Shown: positions 9,176 through 17,836 of the stretch, in pieces
How positions within the stretch are numbered: the first letter of the stretch is position 1
Layout: the number at the start of each line of letters is the position of its first letter
Assembly: GCA_009903935.1 (NCBI GenBank)
Contig: WYEG01000026.1
Coordinates: 1 to 64,000, forward strand
Reading direction: 5' to 3'
Source: Caldimicrobium sp.
GTDB lineage: Bacteria; Desulfobacterota; Thermodesulfobacteria; Thermodesulfobacteriales; Thermodesulfobacteriaceae
Length of the DNA: 64,000 bases
Translations under genes and position numbers: made by a program
Notes under the pieces: model-generated
The model's input: the letters and a program-made list of their open reading frames with translations, nothing else
Databases searched by the model: none
Told to the model about the DNA's origin: nothing

Positions 9176-10061
9176 GGTTTCTCAAAAAATTAATCCTTTT
9201 TTCAAAGTCTTCAAGCCTCTCGACCTTAAATCTAATCTCTACATCCCTTTCCTCCAAGTACGGGACATACTGGACCTCAATACCCTTAGCCGTAAAAAGG
9301 CTTTTTATTTCCTTAAGCCTTTTCCATTTTTGACTATAAAAGGGATAACGAAATTTCATAAAAGCTTCTTTGTAAGCCTTCTTTTTCTGGTTGTAGTCTT
9401 CAAGGTCTAAAAGTTGAGATAATTCTTCTAAAAATTCTTCTAGCTTATCAACCCTCATTAAGTCATAGGCTAATTCAAAAAGCTCCCTTTGCTCACTAAA
9501 GCTTAAAGAAAGTTTTACACCAATGTTTAAAAGATTCAAAAAAGATTTTTCATCAAAATTTTCACAATACTTCAAAATTTGAGGATTAATCTTCTCATTT
9601 AAGATTAATTTTTTATAATCTTCATTTAACTTATTGATAACAAGTAAAGTTTGAATAGTATTTAGATGAGCTGGAAGGTTTAAAAGGTTTAAAGTTTTTG
9701 GTATTTCATCTTCAGATAAAAGGTGGTAAACTTTGTTGAAAAAAGTTGCCTTTTCTACAAGATTTAGAGGACGAAATAGATTAGACTGAAGAGAAATAAA
9801 AAACAAATCTTTATCCGAGTATCTATCCTTTAAGATTAGGCAAGGAAGATACTCAAATTCAAGCTCTAAACAAGCTTTAACCCTTCCTTCTCCACAGATG
9901 ATGATTAGTCCGTCAGGCTTCTCTAAAAGGAGAGGAGGCTGAAGAAGTCCAACCTCCTTTATGCTCTGAATGAGAAAAGAACTTCTCTCAGGGTAAGAGT
10001 GAAGGTAATCTCTATTTAAAAGATCAATAGAGGCAAGAGGAACCTCTTTATAACTCTTCAC
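9141..10061 (-). CDS. ParB/sulfiredoxin-fold protein
   Basis: The 306-residue product has an N-terminal ParB-like domain. The segment LLQPPLLLEKPDG is followed by CGEGRVKACLELE, matching the (G)(H/E)RR-type loop of ParB/Srx folds; the Arg/Glu are the usual nucleotide-contact residues. The rest is helical and charged, without an obvious helix-turn-helix, so it may not be a chromosome-partition ParB, which is normally next to parA. It overlaps purC by 14 bases and the Fe-S gene by 35. Role unknown; Arg-rich EGR rather than GERR is a variation. Confidence 0.65.
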   Translation of the reverse strand: MKSYKEVPLASIDLLNRDYLHSYPERSSFLIQSIKEVGLLQPPLLLEKPDGLIIICGEGRVKACLELEFEYLPCLILKDRYSDKDLFFISLQSNLFRPLNLVEKATFFNKVYHLLSEDEIPKTLNLLNLPAHLNTIQTLLVINKLNEDYKKLILNEKINPQILKYCENFDEKSFLNLLNIGVKLSLSFSEQRELFELAYDLMRVDKLEEFLEELSQLLDLEDYNQKKKAYKEAFMKFRYPFYSQKWKRLKEIKSLFTAKGIEVQYVPYLEERDVEIRFKVERLEDFEKRINFLRNHGREIFSIFDE

Positions 10062-10938
10062 CAGTAAGAACTTTTAAGGCAAGTAAATATTTTTCTCTTG
10101 TCTTTTCTACAACTTCGGTAGGAATTTCTGGGGGTGGCGTGCCTTCCTTCCAACCTGTGTTTTTTAGCCAATCCCTTATGTATTGTTTGTCAAAGCTTAC
10201 CTGAGGTTTTCCTGGCTCATAAGATTCTTTTGGCCAAAAACGGGAAGAATCGGGAGTTAAAACTTCATCAACAAGAATGACCTTCCCGTCATGCAAACCA
10301 AACTCAAACTTTGTATCGGCAATGATAATGCCTCTTTCTTCTGCGTAAGATGAGGCTGTTTTATAAAGTTTAAGAGAAAGTTCTTTCAAAGCCTCTGCTG
10401 TTTCTTTCCCAACTATTTTGATCATTTCTTCAAAGGTAATGTTTACATCGTGGCTTCCAAGCTCAGCCTTGGTTGAAGGGGTAAAGATTGGTTCAGGCAG
10501 TTTATCTGCCTCTTTGAGACCAGGGGGTAGGGGTATCCCGCAAACCATCCCTGTTTTAAGATATTCTTTCATCGCTGACCCAGTAATGTAGCCTCTAACA
10601 ATGCATTCAACCGGAAAGACCTTTGCTTTTTTAACGATCATGCTCCTTCCTTCAAGGACATCTCGATGCTTTTTTAATACCTCAGGATATTCATCAATGT
10701 TGGCAGTGATTAGATGGTTTTCAACTATGTCTTTGAGAAAGTTGAGCCAGAAGAGGGTGAGTTTAGTAAGGATTTTCCCTTTATCAGGGATAGGGGTAGG
10801 TAGAACGACATCAAAGGCGGAAATTCTGTCTGTCGCTACGATCAAAAGACTATCGCCAAGGTCATAAATATCCCGTACTTTTCCCCGGTGAAGGAGCGGA
10901 ACATCTGGTATGTTTGTATAGACCACAGGATTGGACAT
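10048..10938 (-). CDS. purC: Phosphoribosylaminoimidazole-succinocarboxamide synthase
   Basis: This ATP-dependent ligase of purine synthesis joins CAIR and aspartate to give SAICAR. The sequence shows the N-terminal HRGKVRDIYDLG motif, DRISAFDVVLP, the VRGYITGSA segment, and IADTKFEFG with VDEVLTPDSSRFW towards the C-terminus. The 296-residue length is that of the longer PurC subfamily (yeast Ade1-like) rather than the ~240-residue E. coli type. No other pur gene is adjacent. Confidence 0.96.
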   Translation of the reverse strand: MSNPVVYTNIPDVPLLHRGKVRDIYDLGDSLLIVATDRISAFDVVLPTPIPDKGKILTKLTLFWLNFLKDIVENHLITANIDEYPEVLKKHRDVLEGRSMIVKKAKVFPVECIVRGYITGSAMKEYLKTGMVCGIPLPPGLKEADKLPEPIFTPSTKAELGSHDVNITFEEMIKIVGKETAEALKELSLKLYKTASSYAEERGIIIADTKFEFGLHDGKVILVDEVLTPDSSRFWPKESYEPGKPQVSFDKQYIRDWLKNTGWKEGTPPPEIPTEVVEKTREKYLLALKVLTGEEL

Positions 10939-10956
10939 ATGTTTCCCACGGATAGT

Positions 10957-11301
10957 TTAGGACATTCTTGCTAATTTAGCAAGCTTTCTTGAGCGTTTCT
11001 TGAATTTACTTGCCAGTTTACGGTACCTTTCGTATTTTTCAAAATCCCTATTCTGCTTTGCCTCCTCTGCTAACTTTTTAAATTTTTTAATCTTACTTTT
11101 TACTTCTCTTAATGAAGCTCCAACTTTTTTAGGCTCTTCTGCGATGCCATATACTTTCTTTAGGGCAGAAATCAACTCCTCTTTTGTCATTCCATGAACG
11201 CCTTGAATTTCAGGGATCTGTAAGGCAATTTCCCGAAGTTCTTTAATCGTCATTTTTTCAAGCTTTTTTTCAAGCTTAGGAAGCTCCCTCGTTTCTTCCA
11301 T
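10957..11301 (-). CDS. Rho N-terminal (SAP-like) domain small basic protein
   Basis: A 114-residue protein. Residues 15-55 (KMTIKELREIALQIPE, then MTKEELISALKKVYGI) match the Rho N-terminal helix-extension-helix fold, a nucleic-acid-binding SAP-like motif. Residues 60-114 form a very basic, probably coiled-coil tail rich in Lys, Arg and Ala. There is no Rho ATPase domain, so it is not the terminator itself. AGGAGGGG sits just upstream of the ATG, and a sigma70-type promoter lies at 11337-11364. Stand-alone Rho-N proteins are common in deltaproteobacteria; their role is unclear. Confidence 0.75.
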   Translation of the reverse strand: MEETRELPKLEKKLEKMTIKELREIALQIPEIQGVHGMTKEELISALKKVYGIAEEPKKVGASLREVKSKIKKFKKLAEEAKQNRDFEKYERYRKLASKFKKRSRKLAKLARMS

Positions 11302-11336
11302 CTGCCCCTCCTGTATCTTTAAAATTGGTGCTACTT

Positions 11337-11364
11337 ATTTTACCAAAAAAAACGATTAATTCAA
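11337..11364 (-). promoter_or_regulatory. Sigma70-type promoter for the Rho-N protein gene
   Basis: On the minus strand TTGAAT (11359-11364) and TAAAAT (11337-11342) are separated by 16 bases, about 35 bases upstream of the start codon at 11301. The purC gene downstream may be co-transcribed. Confidence 0.5.
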
Positions 11365-11447
11365 ACTACCAAACAGGATAAGATGAAGTGTTTTAAGTCA
11401 ATGTTCGCTTAATAGTTCATCTATCGGGCTTCGGTAAAAATAAATTT

Positions 11448-12743
11448 TTAGTTTTTTTGATTTGATTTAAGCAATGAAGTAATAATTTCTAAAGTCTTTT
11501 TGCTCCCTCCCGTTAATCTCATGAACATAGCATAAGCTTTTTCGACAAGCCGTTCTCTGTATTCTTTATCCTTTAAAACTACATGAATTGCCTCAGTTAG
11601 CCCTTCAGGAGTTGTCTGAAGGATTGCTCCCTCTTTCACAAATTCTGCAACAAAAGGAAAATTATCCATATAAGGACCAACTATCACTGGGACTTTCCAG
11701 TAGATGGCTTCAAGCGGGTTTTGTCCTCCATGAGGAATGAAACTACCGCCTATTATAGCCACATCAGCAATTCGGTAAAGGCTTGCTAATATACCTATTT
11801 TATCAATTACGACCACCATTTTTTTTCCTTCTTGCCATTCCTTTAACATCTGCTGAGGTTTGTTCTTTAAAAGCTCTGAATACTTAAAAACGATCACATC
11901 TTCTGCATCTATAAACTCCTGACAAAGCTTATAAACTCTTTCAAACCTCTCAGGATGTCTTGGCACAAGGAGTAAGCTTGAAGCTTCTTTTATTTGAAGA
12001 AAGCTCGTTAGAATAATCTTTTCTTCGCCTTCATGCGTGCTTCCAGCAATGATTATAGGTCTTTTTAAGATTTCTAATTCTTCAAATTTTATAAAAGGTA
12101 TCGTAATATCAAACTTTAAATTTCCAGTTAGATATAATTTATCAGAAATTACACCTAATGATTTGAATTTATGTAAATAGTTTTCATTTTGAACGCAAAT
12201 GGCTGAAATTTTATTGAGGATTGGTTTAAAGAAAAAAGACAAAGCTTTATACTTTATAAAAGATTTATCGCTAAGGCGAGCGTTAATTAGAAAGACGGGG
12301 ATATAATTCGAGGAGACATAGATCATGTTTGGCCAAATCTCTGTTTCCACTAAGACTAAGGCTGCAGGGTTTAGGCTTTTTAAAAATCTCTTGATAACGA
12401 ATTCAAGGTCAAAGGGGCTGTAGTATACTTTAAGATTAGGATTTTTTCTCATGAGCTTTTCAGCAAAGCTTCTTCCTGTTTCTGTGGTCGTTGTGAGACA
12501 AATATTAAACTCCTGCGTTGCCAATTCTAAGAACTTTGTTATAGCCCTTACTTCTCCAAGAGAAACCGCATGAACCCATATAGTTTGCTTATTGTCTCTA
12601 AAGTTTGGTGAAGAAATAAAGCCAAATTTTTCTTTAAGCCAAACGAGCCTTCTTTTAGGGTCTCTTTTTCGCAACTCAAGGGGAAAAATCAGAGGCAATA
12701 GAAGGAGATGAATAAGACTATAAAATTCTAGTAGTAGCCACAT
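11448..12743 (-). CDS. waaA: 3-deoxy-D-manno-octulosonic acid (Kdo) transferase
   Basis: WaaA adds Kdo to lipid IV-A, so its presence indicates an LPS-bearing outer membrane. The 431 residues start with a membrane-anchoring helix (WLLLEFYSLIHLLLLPLIFPLEL), followed by the GT-B N-domain with WVHAVSLGEV and the late donor-site segment IGGSFIPHGGQNPLEAIYWKVPVIVGP, typical of the family. No other LPS gene lies beside it; pgeF is 12 bases upstream. Confidence 0.94.
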   Translation of the reverse strand: MWLLLEFYSLIHLLLLPLIFPLELRKRDPKRRLVWLKEKFGFISSPNFRDNKQTIWVHAVSLGEVRAITKFLELATQEFNICLTTTTETGRSFAEKLMRKNPNLKVYYSPFDLEFVIKRFLKSLNPAALVLVETEIWPNMIYVSSNYIPVFLINARLSDKSFIKYKALSFFFKPILNKISAICVQNENYLHKFKSLGVISDKLYLTGNLKFDITIPFIKFEELEILKRPIIIAGSTHEGEEKIILTSFLQIKEASSLLLVPRHPERFERVYKLCQEFIDAEDVIVFKYSELLKNKPQQMLKEWQEGKKMVVVIDKIGILASLYRIADVAIIGGSFIPHGGQNPLEAIYWKVPVIVGPYMDNFPFVAEFVKEGAILQTTPEGLTEAIHVVLKDKEYRERLVEKAYAMFMRLTGGSKKTLEIITSLLKSNQKN

Positions 12744-12755
12744 TCTATGCTTAGT

Positions 12756-13448
12756 TTATTCTTTAAAGATGATAGAAAGTTGGTAGCCTCTGGTTTTTCC
12801 GTGATAACGATAACTGTAGTATATATCATGTTGACAAAAGGTACAATCATTAGATACCCATATGTTTTCTTCTGGAACTTTGCTTACTAATGCTTGAAAT
12901 AGGTTTAACTTAGTAAGATTTAGATGAATCCTACCGTTCAGTCCTAAGATAAAATCCATAAAATTTGGAAAATTTTGCTTAAGCAGGTTTAGAACTTCAT
13001 TTCCTACTTCGTAGCAACAAGGTCTAATATGCGGACCAATGGCAATCAAAATATCCGTAGGTGTATATCCTAAAGTCAAAATTTTAAGTATAGCTTTATA
13101 AAGTATCTGTTTAATGCTTCCTCTCCAACCGGCATGGATGGCTCCAACCAGAGAATTATCCTTAGTAGCTATCAATATAGGGACACAGTCTGCAGTCTTT
13201 ACTCCAACTATCACCTTAGACAATCGAGTGATTATTCCATCACCTTGAAAGCTTTTCTTAAATGGCAAGGCATCTAAATAAAGCACATCTGCACTATGTA
13301 TTTGTGATGGCAAAAAAACCTCATACCCTGGATACATAGCTCTCAAAAGTAGGGTAGGGGCTATATTTGGAGCTATAGCCGTGCTAAAAAACCCCTTAAT
13401 TTTATATTTTTCAAACAATGGAGGATAGAAAAACCTTGGTTTATCCAT
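12756..13448 (-). CDS. pgeF: YfiH/LACC1-family purine nucleoside phosphorylase-type protein
   Basis: This 230-residue member of PF02578 (Cu-oxidase_4, YfiH/LACC1/YlmD) contains the family's metal-site motifs: KTADCVPI, AIHAGWRGS and IGPHIRPCCYEVG. Family members act on adenosine, inosine and methylthioadenosine; in E. coli the YfiH protein also affects peptidoglycan fidelity (PgeF). The start ATG has GAGGA upstream. It sits between rdgB and waaA, so a nucleotide-salvage grouping with RdgB is possible. Confidence 0.88.
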   Translation of the reverse strand: MDKPRFFYPPLFEKYKIKGFFSTAIAPNIAPTLLLRAMYPGYEVFLPSQIHSADVLYLDALPFKKSFQGDGIITRLSKVIVGVKTADCVPILIATKDNSLVGAIHAGWRGSIKQILYKAILKILTLGYTPTDILIAIGPHIRPCCYEVGNEVLNLLKQNFPNFMDFILGLNGRIHLNLTKLNLFQALVSKVPEENIWVSNDCTFCQHDIYYSYRYHGKTRGYQLSIIFKE

Positions 13449-13454
13449 GCGAAT

Positions 13455-14078
13455 TTAATCCTCGATCTTTTCCAAAAATTCTTTTAGTTTCGGAATAATA
13501 GCCCTTATAGCCTTTGCCCGATGACTTATCCTATTCTTTTCCTCCTTTGAAAGTTCAGCAGCTGTCCTTTCTAAATTATACTCAGGCACAAGAAACACTG
13601 GGTCATAGCCAAACCCCTGAGTGCCCCTTGGTTCTTCAGCGATGTAGCCTTGCCACTCTCCCTCAGCATAAATCCACTTGCCCGAAGGATGATAAACCAC
13701 GATTACGCAAACAAACCTTGCCTTTCGTTTTTCAAACGGCACCCCTTCAAGTAGTTTTAGAAGCTTTTTTATGTTTTCCTCGTCTGTTGCCTTATCACCA
13801 GCAAACCTGGAAGAGTGTATACCTGGTGCTCCGGAAAGGGCTTCAACCTCAAGCCCGGAATCATCAGCTAAAGTCAAAATATTGAAATGTTTAGCATAAT
13901 AGCTTGCCTTCTCTAAAGCATTTTCCAAGAAAGTGTTTCCTTTTTCTTCAGGAGACGGAATAGGGGGAAAATTTTTTAAGGTCTTTATCTCCAAGAACCC
14001 AAGGTCTTTGAGCATAGGCTCAATCTCCCGGACCTTTCCCAGGTTGGTGGTGGCGATCAAGATCTCTTTAGGCTTCAC
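13455..14078 (-). CDS. rdgB: XTP/dITP diphosphatase (non-canonical purine NTP pyrophosphatase)
   Basis: The enzyme removes dITP, ITP and XTP from the nucleotide pool. The sequence has the N-terminal ATTNLGKVREIEPML motif, DDSGLEVEAL, the GAPGIHSSRFAG segment and GFGYDPVFLVPE, all diagnostic of the HAM1/RdgB family, in about 207 residues. I chose the GTG at 14078: the GGAGG lies about seven bases upstream of it, whereas the TTG one codon earlier is too close. The start overlaps the end of rph, giving the frequent rph-rdgB pair. Confidence 0.94.
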   Translation of the reverse strand: MKPKEILIATTNLGKVREIEPMLKDLGFLEIKTLKNFPPIPSPEEKGNTFLENALEKASYYAKHFNILTLADDSGLEVEALSGAPGIHSSRFAGDKATDEENIKKLLKLLEGVPFEKRKARFVCVIVVYHPSGKWIYAEGEWQGYIAEEPRGTQGFGYDPVFLVPEYNLERTAAELSKEEKNRISHRAKAIRAIIPKLKEFLEKIED

Positions 14079-14781
14079 CAAGCACCTCCTTTTGCTTTTG
14101 AATAAGTTCAGTGATCCCTTTAAAGGCTAAATTTTTCATCGCTTCTAATTCTTCCCAACTGAAAAGAGATTTTTCTCCGCTTGCCTGTATCTCAGCGATT
14201 TTACCGGATTCGGTCATAAAAAAGTTAGCATCAACATCAACTATCGAATCTTCTTCATAGTTTAAATCCAACAAAAAATCGTTCCCAAGCTTTCCTACGC
14301 TTACGCCAGCTAAGTATTCAAGGGTTGGGTCCCTATCAATGAGCCCTTGTTCTATAAGTTTTTTAAAGGCTATTTTTAGAGCTACAAAGGCTCCGGTTGC
14401 CGAAGCTGACCTTGTTCCCCCATCAGCATTGAGGACATCGCAGTCAACCCATAGGGTTCTTTCTCCAAGGACGGTTAGGTCAACTACTGAACGCAGAACC
14501 CTCCCAAGCATCCTCTGAATTTCAAGAGACCTTCCTTTACGCTGAAGCACCTCCCGGGGAGTTCTGGTCTTGGTTGCCCCTGGCAAAAAGGCATACTCTA
14601 CCGTAATCCATCCTGTTCCCGTGCCTTTTAGAAAGGGTGGAACCTTATCATCTAAGGAGACAGTAATCAAAACCTTGGTGTTCCCAAACTCTATCAATAC
14701 AGAACTTAAGGGGTTGGGCAGAAAATCAGGAATAATTTTAACAGGGCGTAGCTTTTCAAAATCTTCCCTACTTCTTGGCAT
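14068..14781 (-). CDS. rph: Ribonuclease PH
   Basis: This phosphate-dependent 3' exoribonuclease trims tRNA precursors. The 237 residues show the expected GTGWITVEYAFLPGAT segment, the DCDVLNADGGTRSASATGA phosphate/active-site motif and LDLNYEEDS. The start overlaps the last codons of the polyferredoxin gene, and the stop overlaps rdgB, so four genes from glmM onward are tightly chained. Confidence 0.95.
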   Translation of the reverse strand: MPRSREDFEKLRPVKIIPDFLPNPLSSVLIEFGNTKVLITVSLDDKVPPFLKGTGTGWITVEYAFLPGATKTRTPREVLQRKGRSLEIQRMLGRVLRSVVDLTVLGERTLWVDCDVLNADGGTRSASATGAFVALKIAFKKLIEQGLIDRDPTLEYLAGVSVGKLGNDFLLDLNYEEDSIVDVDANFFMTESGKIAEIQASGEKSLFSWEELEAMKNLAFKGITELIQKQKEVLGEA

Positions 14782-15688
14782 GTTTCAACTCCTTTATGGT
14801 AATTGATTTTAAATCAACATGAGGAAGGTAAAATAGAGACCTCTCTAAAACTATCGCCTTACTTGGACAGATGCTTAAACAGTTTAAACATCTGATACAT
14901 TCTACAGAATTTAACTCCTTAGGGATGCGTAAACTCATTGGGCAGATTTTCTCACAGGCTCCACAGAGGGTACATTTCTTTTCGTTCCATCTAAGCCTAA
15001 ACAACCCATACTTGTTAAAAATCCCATATATCAAACCAAGCGGACATAAATTTTTGCAAAAAAACCTAAGGTCTACAATACATAGAATTAAAAATCCTAA
15101 TAATAATGCTGTTTTTAGATAAAAGGTTAAGCCTATATTCTTGGTCAAATGCGGCTGAAGTATTAAATTTAAATACCCAGCTTCCAAAGTCCCAGCTGGG
15201 CAAACAAACTTACAAAACCAAACTAAACCATAACCTATTTCAGTTAGGTATAAAAATGGTAGAAGAATAACAAAAAAAATCAAAAAAAGATGCTTTAAAT
15301 ATCTTTGTAAGGAGTAGGGGAGAAGGATTTCCCTTTTATAAAAGGGAATACGATACAAAAGCTCTTGAAAAAGCCCAAAAGGGCAAAGCCACCCGCAGAT
15401 CACCCTTCCCAAGGCAAGGCTCATCAAAAGTATCAAACCCAAGGAATAAGAAAAAGCTGAAATGAGAACCTGAGTTGGAAGCGTCCTAAGTGAGGCAAAA
15501 AGATTTTGGATAATACCTAAGGGGCAGGAAAACCAAGCCATAGGGCAAGAATAGCAATTCAACCCAAAGGAGCAGAAACTTTTAAGAAAACCTGTATAAG
15601 GACCCTTTGTGGTTAAAAATTGAAAGGAACTATTCTGAAAGAGCGTTGAAGCTACCTGAATAAGAAAGCGAAGCTTAAAAATCCTCAT
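14768..15688 (-). CDS. Membrane polyferredoxin (NapH/CcoG-like 4Fe-4S protein)
   Basis: A multi-helix membrane protein with cysteine motifs repeated at helix ends: CYSCPMAWFSCPLG, CGWLCPFGLFQ, CKFVCPAG, CKNLCPLG. A C-terminal cytoplasmic ferredoxin domain has two 4Fe-4S motifs (CTLCGACEKICP and CIRCLNCLSICP). This is the NapH/NosR-type quinol or electron-transfer architecture. The open frame reaches 15742, but ATG 15688 (MRIFKL) is the better start: it overlaps the stop of the 52-residue CxxC gene by 14 bases with GAAGAA upstream. Together they are probably one electron-transfer unit; the partner enzyme is unknown. Confidence 0.85.
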   Translation of the reverse strand: MRIFKLRFLIQVASTLFQNSSFQFLTTKGPYTGFLKSFCSFGLNCYSCPMAWFSCPLGIIQNLFASLRTLPTQVLISAFSYSLGLILLMSLALGRVICGWLCPFGLFQELLYRIPFYKREILLPYSLQRYLKHLFLIFFVILLPFLYLTEIGYGLVWFCKFVCPAGTLEAGYLNLILQPHLTKNIGLTFYLKTALLLGFLILCIVDLRFFCKNLCPLGLIYGIFNKYGLFRLRWNEKKCTLCGACEKICPMSLRIPKELNSVECIRCLNCLSICPSKAIVLERSLFYLPHVDLKSITIKELKHAKK

Positions 15689-15833
15689 TTTCTTCAAGTC
15701 CCATACAGGAAAGGCAAAGAATTGCACCTCGCGATTGAACAAACTGATAACCTGAGTTTAACAAACCAATTAAAAGGGCAGCTATAGCTATTATCCAAAA
15801 GAAGATAGGTATATATTTTAAAAACTTATTCAT
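15675..15833 (-). CDS. Small CxxC membrane protein coupled to the polyferredoxin
   Basis: This short frame encodes 52 residues: MNKFLKYIPIFFWIIAIAAL, then a short hydrophobic stretch, a juxtamembrane segment GYQFVQSRGA and a C-terminal CLSCMGLEENEDF. It has one membrane helix (about 8-27) and one CxxC motif (C41/C44). Its ATG overlaps the TGA of glmM (ATGA, 15830-15833) and its own stop lies inside the start of the polyferredoxin gene. Overlaps on both sides are strong evidence of a real, co-translated gene. The CxxC might bind a cluster with the polyferredoxin or act as a dithiol; neither is shown. Confidence 0.8.
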   Translation of the reverse strand: MNKFLKYIPIFFWIIAIAALLIGLLNSGYQFVQSRGAILCLSCMGLEENEDF

Positions 15834-17182
15834 TCTAACTTCCTCTGGATGTAGGTAGCAATTTCTTCAGCAAACTCTTTCGCCACATTGCTATCCTTTG
15901 CTTCAATCATAACTCGGTATTTAGGTTCGGTTCCCGAAGGACGAACTACCACTCTCCCTTCATCTCCGAGTTTTTTTTCTAATTTATTAATGAGGTCTAT
16001 GAGCCCTTCTATCTCATGAACAGGTCTTTTTTCTTTAACTTTAATGTTTACGATTATCTGCGGGAATTTTTCATAAAGACCTTGAAATTCCGAGAGGGTC
16101 TTCCCTTCTTCTTTTAGAATGGATAGGAGCCTTAGCGCTGTAAGCAATCCATCCCCAGTTGTGGTTTTGTCAAGAAATATGATATGTCCAGATGTCTCGC
16201 CACCAAGAAGACAACCCTTAGCCTTCATCTCTTGAACAACATACCGATCTCCAACAGAGGTCCTAATAAGCTCAATTCCAAGCTTTGAAAGATATACTTC
16301 TAACCCTTTATTCGTCATTACTGTCCCTACTACTATCTTTGGATTAAGCAAGCCCTTTCTAAGAAAATAGGTAGCAAAGATTGCCAAAAGGTCGTCTCCA
16401 TCGTAAAGGTTTCCCTTTTCATCGCAGATAGCAATCCTATCTCCGTCTCCATCAAGCGCAATCCCAACATGGCACTTTTCTTCCATCACCTTTTTTCGTA
16501 TTACTTCCGGATACAAGGCTCCACAGTTTTCGTTTATGTTTATCCCGTTTGGTTGGCATCCCACCCTAACAACCTCAGCACCTAATTCTTCAAGCACCAA
16601 AGGTCCAATATAATAACAGGCCCCGTTTGCACAATCGATAGCGATTTTAAGACCTTCGAAATCAATGTTTGGAGGGACGACAGATTTTAAATGAATAGCA
16701 TACCTTCCTATGGCATCCTTAATTCTAAAAGCTCTGCCAAGCTCTTCTTTAGTTGACCTTATCTCTTTAAATCCCTCATCTTCAAGCAAAGCTTCTATTC
16801 TTTCCTCAAGCTCATCGGGTAGCTTAAAGCCTGTATGGTCAAAGATTTTGATGCCGTTATCATAGTAGGGATTGTGGGAGGCTGAAATAACAATCCCCGC
16901 CCTTGCCCTCATGTCCTTAGTTAAAAAGGCAATAGCAGGCGTAGGGAGAGGACCTACCAGATAGACATCAATCCCCATAGAACATAGTCCTGCTGTTAGG
17001 GCAGACTCAAATATGTAGCCTGAGATTCGCGTATCCTTACCGATAATAACCTTTTGGTGCTGACCCAAAGTTCCCCTAAACAAATATCCTATAGCTCTAC
17101 CTACCTGAAGGGCTACCTCAGGGAGCATTGGGTAGATATTCGCTTCTCCTCTAATACCATCAGTGCCAAAAAGCTTCCGCAT
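15830..17182 (-). CDS. glmM: Phosphoglucosamine mutase
   Basis: GlmM converts glucosamine-6-phosphate to glucosamine-1-phosphate for peptidoglycan and LPS. Starting at ATG 17182 (GAGAGGGG eight bases upstream; the in-frame TTG at 17197 lies before that Shine-Dalgarno) it has 450 residues. Motifs in order: KLFGTDGIRGEAN, the phosphoserine loop GIVISASHNPYYDNGIK, the metal loop ALDGDGDR, GGETSGH, and the phosphate-binding RPSGTEPKYR. It follows folP-cdaA-cdaR in the conserved cdaA-cdaR-glmM order, which links c-di-AMP to wall precursor supply. Confidence 0.96.
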   Translation of the reverse strand: MRKLFGTDGIRGEANIYPMLPEVALQVGRAIGYLFRGTLGQHQKVIIGKDTRISGYIFESALTAGLCSMGIDVYLVGPLPTPAIAFLTKDMRARAGIVISASHNPYYDNGIKIFDHTGFKLPDELEERIEALLEDEGFKEIRSTKEELGRAFRIKDAIGRYAIHLKSVVPPNIDFEGLKIAIDCANGACYYIGPLVLEELGAEVVRVGCQPNGININENCGALYPEVIRKKVMEEKCHVGIALDGDGDRIAICDEKGNLYDGDDLLAIFATYFLRKGLLNPKIVVGTVMTNKGLEVYLSKLGIELIRTSVGDRYVVQEMKAKGCLLGGETSGHIIFLDKTTTGDGLLTALRLLSILKEEGKTLSEFQGLYEKFPQIIVNIKVKEKRPVHEIEGLIDLINKLEKKLGDEGRVVVRPSGTEPKYRVMIEAKDSNVAKEFAEEIATYIQRKLE

Positions 17183-17224
17183 GCTAACCCCTCTCAAGAA
17201 CTAAAGAACAGAGAAGGAAGAATT

Positions 17225-17836
17225 TTATCGTGATAGATAAACAATTTTAACTTTTTTTGGCTCAATCTCAACCCCATTTTCAAGATTTTCAAGCTCAACA
17301 TACATCACCTTTTCCTTTTTTAGTTCATCAAGCTCTATAGGAACTGTTTTTATTTGGTTTATATTTTTAATATCATCCCAGCTTCCTTTTACAGTTACAA
17401 AGCTTGGTTCAACAAGTAGTTTTGTTTTAACTACTATTTTTTGACTAAATTGTATCCTAACAGGAACTTTTTTAGAACTAATTTTCTTTATTACAACCAT
17501 AATGTATGATGGAGTGACTTCTTTTATTTTAATATTATTCATTTTTAAACTTTCAATAGGAACTCGCACTTGATATACTCCTTGAGAATATCTTGTAAGG
17601 TCGATCTGAAGTTTCAAATTTTTAATATCTGCATTTCTTAAATTACTTCTTGTGGCTTCTAATTTTACATCTACTTGAGATGGATTTAGCTCTACTATAT
17701 AATTTCCATCTGAAGATAGTCTTGGTTCAATAGGGACTTGGATGATTTTTTCGATGGGTTTTCCCCAGACCACAAAATACCATAGAATAAACGACAAAAT
17801 TAATGCTAAAATTTTGTATTTATGCTCTCTTTTCAT
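17225..17836 (-). CDS. cdaR: YbbR-domain protein, c-di-AMP cyclase regulator
   Basis: With the start at ATG 17836 the product is 203 residues: a short basic N-terminus, one membrane helix (ILALILSFILWYFVVWG) and tandem YbbR-like beta-rich domains on the far side of the membrane. YbbR proteins bind and modulate CdaA. The frame is open to 17881, but the internal ATG overlapping the 3' end of cdaA by 17 bases is the normal arrangement. Product length is shorter than the four-YbbR Gram-positive version. Confidence 0.85.
   Translation of the reverse strand: MKREHKYKILALILSFILWYFVVWGKPIEKIIQVPIEPRLSSDGNYIVELNPSQVDVKLEATRSNLRNADIKNLKLQIDLTRYSQGVYQVRVPIESLKMNNIKIKEVTPSYIMVVIKKISSKKVPVRIQFSQKIVVKTKLLVEPSFVTVKGSWDDIKNINQIKTVPIELDELKKEKVMYVELENLENGVEIEPKKVKIVYLSR

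Noticed and set aside
11377-11450. Terminator after waaA (TAAAAAT...ATTTTTA)
   Set aside because: The repeat is only A and T and too weak to be called an intrinsic terminator.
15689-15742. N-terminal extension of the polyferredoxin
   Set aside because: The 18 extra residues read across the CxxC gene in another frame without a Shine-Dalgarno; ATG 15688 fits gene order and family start.
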